Shown here: positions 4,911 to 6,197 of the stretch, one piece after another | Numbering within the stretch: the stretch's first letter is position 1 | Layout: each line of letters opens with the position of its first letter | Origin: Caryophanales bacterium UBA1624 | GTDB taxonomy: Bacteria > Bacillota_I > Bacilli_A > RFN20 > CAG-826 | Direction of reading: 5' to 3' | Length of the DNA stretch: 6,197 nt | Assembly: GCA_002321395.1 (NCBI GenBank) | Contig: DCMK01000083.1 | Coordinates: 1-6,197, forward strand | The notes under the pieces: model-generated | Databases searched by the model: none | Seen by the model: the letters and a program-made list of their open reading frames with translations, nothing else | What the model was told of the DNA's origin: nothing | Position numbers and translations under genes: made by a program

Positions 4911-6197
4911 TTATTTCAAAATCCAATAGCCGCTCCGCCTTGTTCCGTATCGCTCAATCAATCCCATTTTTTGCAATTTAACCATGCTCTTCTTGACCAT
5001 GGAGACACTGAGACTGGTGGCTTTTGCAAGCTCATCTCCGGTCAATCTTGGATTGCTTTTCAAAGCCGTCAAAATTGCCTTTTGGCTACCGTTCAAAATA
5101 AGCGATTCGTTTTGTTTTTCGGCGACGAACGCCCAGGTAGGTTTAAAGGCAAATGGAATGGTGACCGTTAAATAATTATCCGATATTTTAAAGGCTTCTT
5201 TCCCATATCGACTCAAGATAGTGGGAACGCCGTGCCCGGTTTGTTCTGCGTATTCGGTTGAGTTGAAGATCATCCACAAAGATTTATTGATTGGATGGGA
5301 TGTGCCCTCATAGAACTCATCCAGGGTCAATCCATATGGGAGACCGCCATAAGAAACGACCTCTATCCTATCGCTGTAGATGTAAATGGCCGGCGGGATC
5401 ATGTCCATCCAGGAGTTGTGAACGCACGCATTCTTCCAAGCCTCTTTAAAGGATTCAAAATCAAAAAGATATAGGTCTCTTTTCCCGTTTTTCTTTTCTA
5501 GATCCACGTTTGTTTCATTGAGGGCCTCGACATAATCCATGGCCTGTTGCAAGGCAATCAATAGGCATTGGTTCCCAAACTCGGTGCGCTGGGCCATCGA
5601 TGTCTTGTCCGCTCCGGCAAAACGCACGACTTTTATCGAGACGTTGGACTGATCGGACAGGATGAGCGCCATGATGTTGTATTTGCCATCGCTGTTCTTA
5701 AGCCCCTTTGCTTTCACCAAGCTAGAAGTTGAAAGGACGTGATAGCCTTTCGAAACAAGTATGGATGCGAATTTCTCAAAGGTTAGATCCTGCCTCGTCG
5801 ATTCAATCTCACTAATAAAATCGAATCCGGCTCCGGTGAACATCTTTCTCAAAGCTTCCCTGGCAATTTTCTTATCCTCATCAGCGGAACGAATCAAATA
5901 TTGCCCATATGCGGAATAAGGGATGTCACTGCCAGTGGCTTCTACTTTGATGACTTTCAGATTCTCGCTTGGACCATCTAATGCCGTGATTGTCGGAATG
6001 ATGGCTGGTTCAATATTAAAAGAAATTGCCTGAGAGATATCCCTAAGAGTTTTATCGCTGGCTTCTTGTCCAATAACTTTGCCCTTGTTCGTGATGCCAA
6101 AATAAAGAATGGCACGCTTGTTCTTGTTCAGCATGGAAGCGATTGACTTGATTCCTTCTTTTAATTCCCCAGTTGATTCTTTGAACTCCACCGTCTC
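4911..6197 (-). CDS. AlbA_2 (Schlafen-type) / RecG-like ATPase / winged-helix protein, start outside window
   Basis: At least 428 residues are present, and the frame is open at the window edge. Numbering is from the GTG at 6191, but upstream codons add Glu-Thr, giving ETVEFKES, the usual AlbA_2 N-terminal motif. The true start is therefore beyond 6197. Residues 1-118 are the AlbA_2 domain (LNKNKRAILYFGITNKGKVI; YLIRSADEDKKIAREAL), a putative nucleic-acid-binding module. Residues about 205-345 are the GHKL-like ATPase region of the 'RecG-related' family, with ESFKEAWKNACVHNSW (N-box-like, N254), RIEVVSYGGLPYGLT and QTGHGVPTILSRYG. Residues about 368-426 form a winged helix (LTGDELAKATSLSVSMVKKS... 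ending GYWILK). Such proteins are often annotated as transcriptional regulators and occur inside type I restriction loci, between hsdS or hsdM and hsdR. The hsdR-like remnant directly downstream fits this. Base composition is clearly more AT-rich than the gdpP block, suggesting horizontal gain. Biochemical function is not known. Confidence 0.85.
   Translation of the reverse strand, partial: ETVEFKESTGELKEGIKSIASMLNKNKRAILYFGITNKGKVIGQEASDKTLRDISQAISFNIEPAIIPTITALDGPSENLKVIKVEATGSDIPYSAYGQYLIRSADEDKKIAREALRKMFTGAGFDFISEIESTRQDLTFEKFASILVSKGYHVLSTSSLVKAKGLKNSDGKYNIMALILSDQSNVSIKVVRFAGADKTSMAQRTEFGNQCLLIALQQAMDYVEALNETNVDLEKKNGKRDLYLFDFESFKEAWKNACVHNSWMDMIPPAIYIYSDRIEVVSYGGLPYGLTLDEFYEGTSHPINKSLWMIFNSTEYAEQTGHGVPTILSRYGKEAFKISDNYLTVTIPFAFKPTWAFVAEKQNESLILNGSQKAILTALKSNPRLTGDELAKATSLSVSMVKKSMVKLQKMGLIERYGTRRSGYWILK

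Noticed and set aside
6189..6191. GTG at 6191 as the start codon of the AlbA_2 protein
   Set aside because: The two codons before it encode Glu-Thr, completing the conserved ETVEFKES motif, and the frame stays open to the window edge. The real start is therefore most likely outside the window.

Overview
The window looks like the chromosome of a Bacillota bacterium, probably an uncultured Bacilli or Erysipelotrichia-type lineage with a fairly GC-rich genome. The evidence is the gene order gdpP-rplI-dnaB, a conserved Firmicute block, together with strong AGGAGG-type ribosome binding sites. TGA serves as a stop and TGG encodes Trp, so the code is standard. The genus cannot be read from this sequence. 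Every supported gene lies on the minus strand, so the window reads from right to left.

From right to left: 4911-6197 holds the 3' part of an AlbA_2 / ATPase-like / winged-helix protein, whose true start lies beyond the window. It is followed 15 bases later by a well-signalled start (4895) of what looks like the extreme N-terminus of a type I restriction subunit (HsdR). That reading frame breaks by one base and dies within about 150 bases. The pair reads as the tail of an AT-richer type I restriction-modification island with a decayed R gene. Positions 4366-4737 are non-coding or scrambled and carry the leader of an alpha/beta-hydrolase esterase (3535-4365), which ends in a clear intrinsic terminator (3517-3536).

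Positions 3197-3516 form a structured intergenic stretch without a convincing gene. A 36-residue single-span membrane protein (3086-3196) comes next. The core block follows: gdpP (964-3027, c-di-AMP phosphodiesterase), rplI (506-967, ribosomal protein L9) and dnaB (1-506, partial, replicative helicase). The three core genes overlap by 4 bases and 1 base, so they almost certainly form one translationally coupled operon linking c-di-AMP turnover, the ribosome and the replication fork.

The most interesting observation is that the small membrane gene and gdpP share the same promoter geometry. A TAnAAT hexamer ends exactly 6 bases before each ATG (TATAAT-GCTCCC-ATGG and TAAAAT-CTTCCC-ATGG), with no well-spaced ribosome binding site. 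This predicts leaderless transcripts starting at the A of the start codon. The second is the frameshifted hsdR remnant next to the AlbA_2 gene. No CRISPR array, tRNA, rRNA or insertion sequence was seen.
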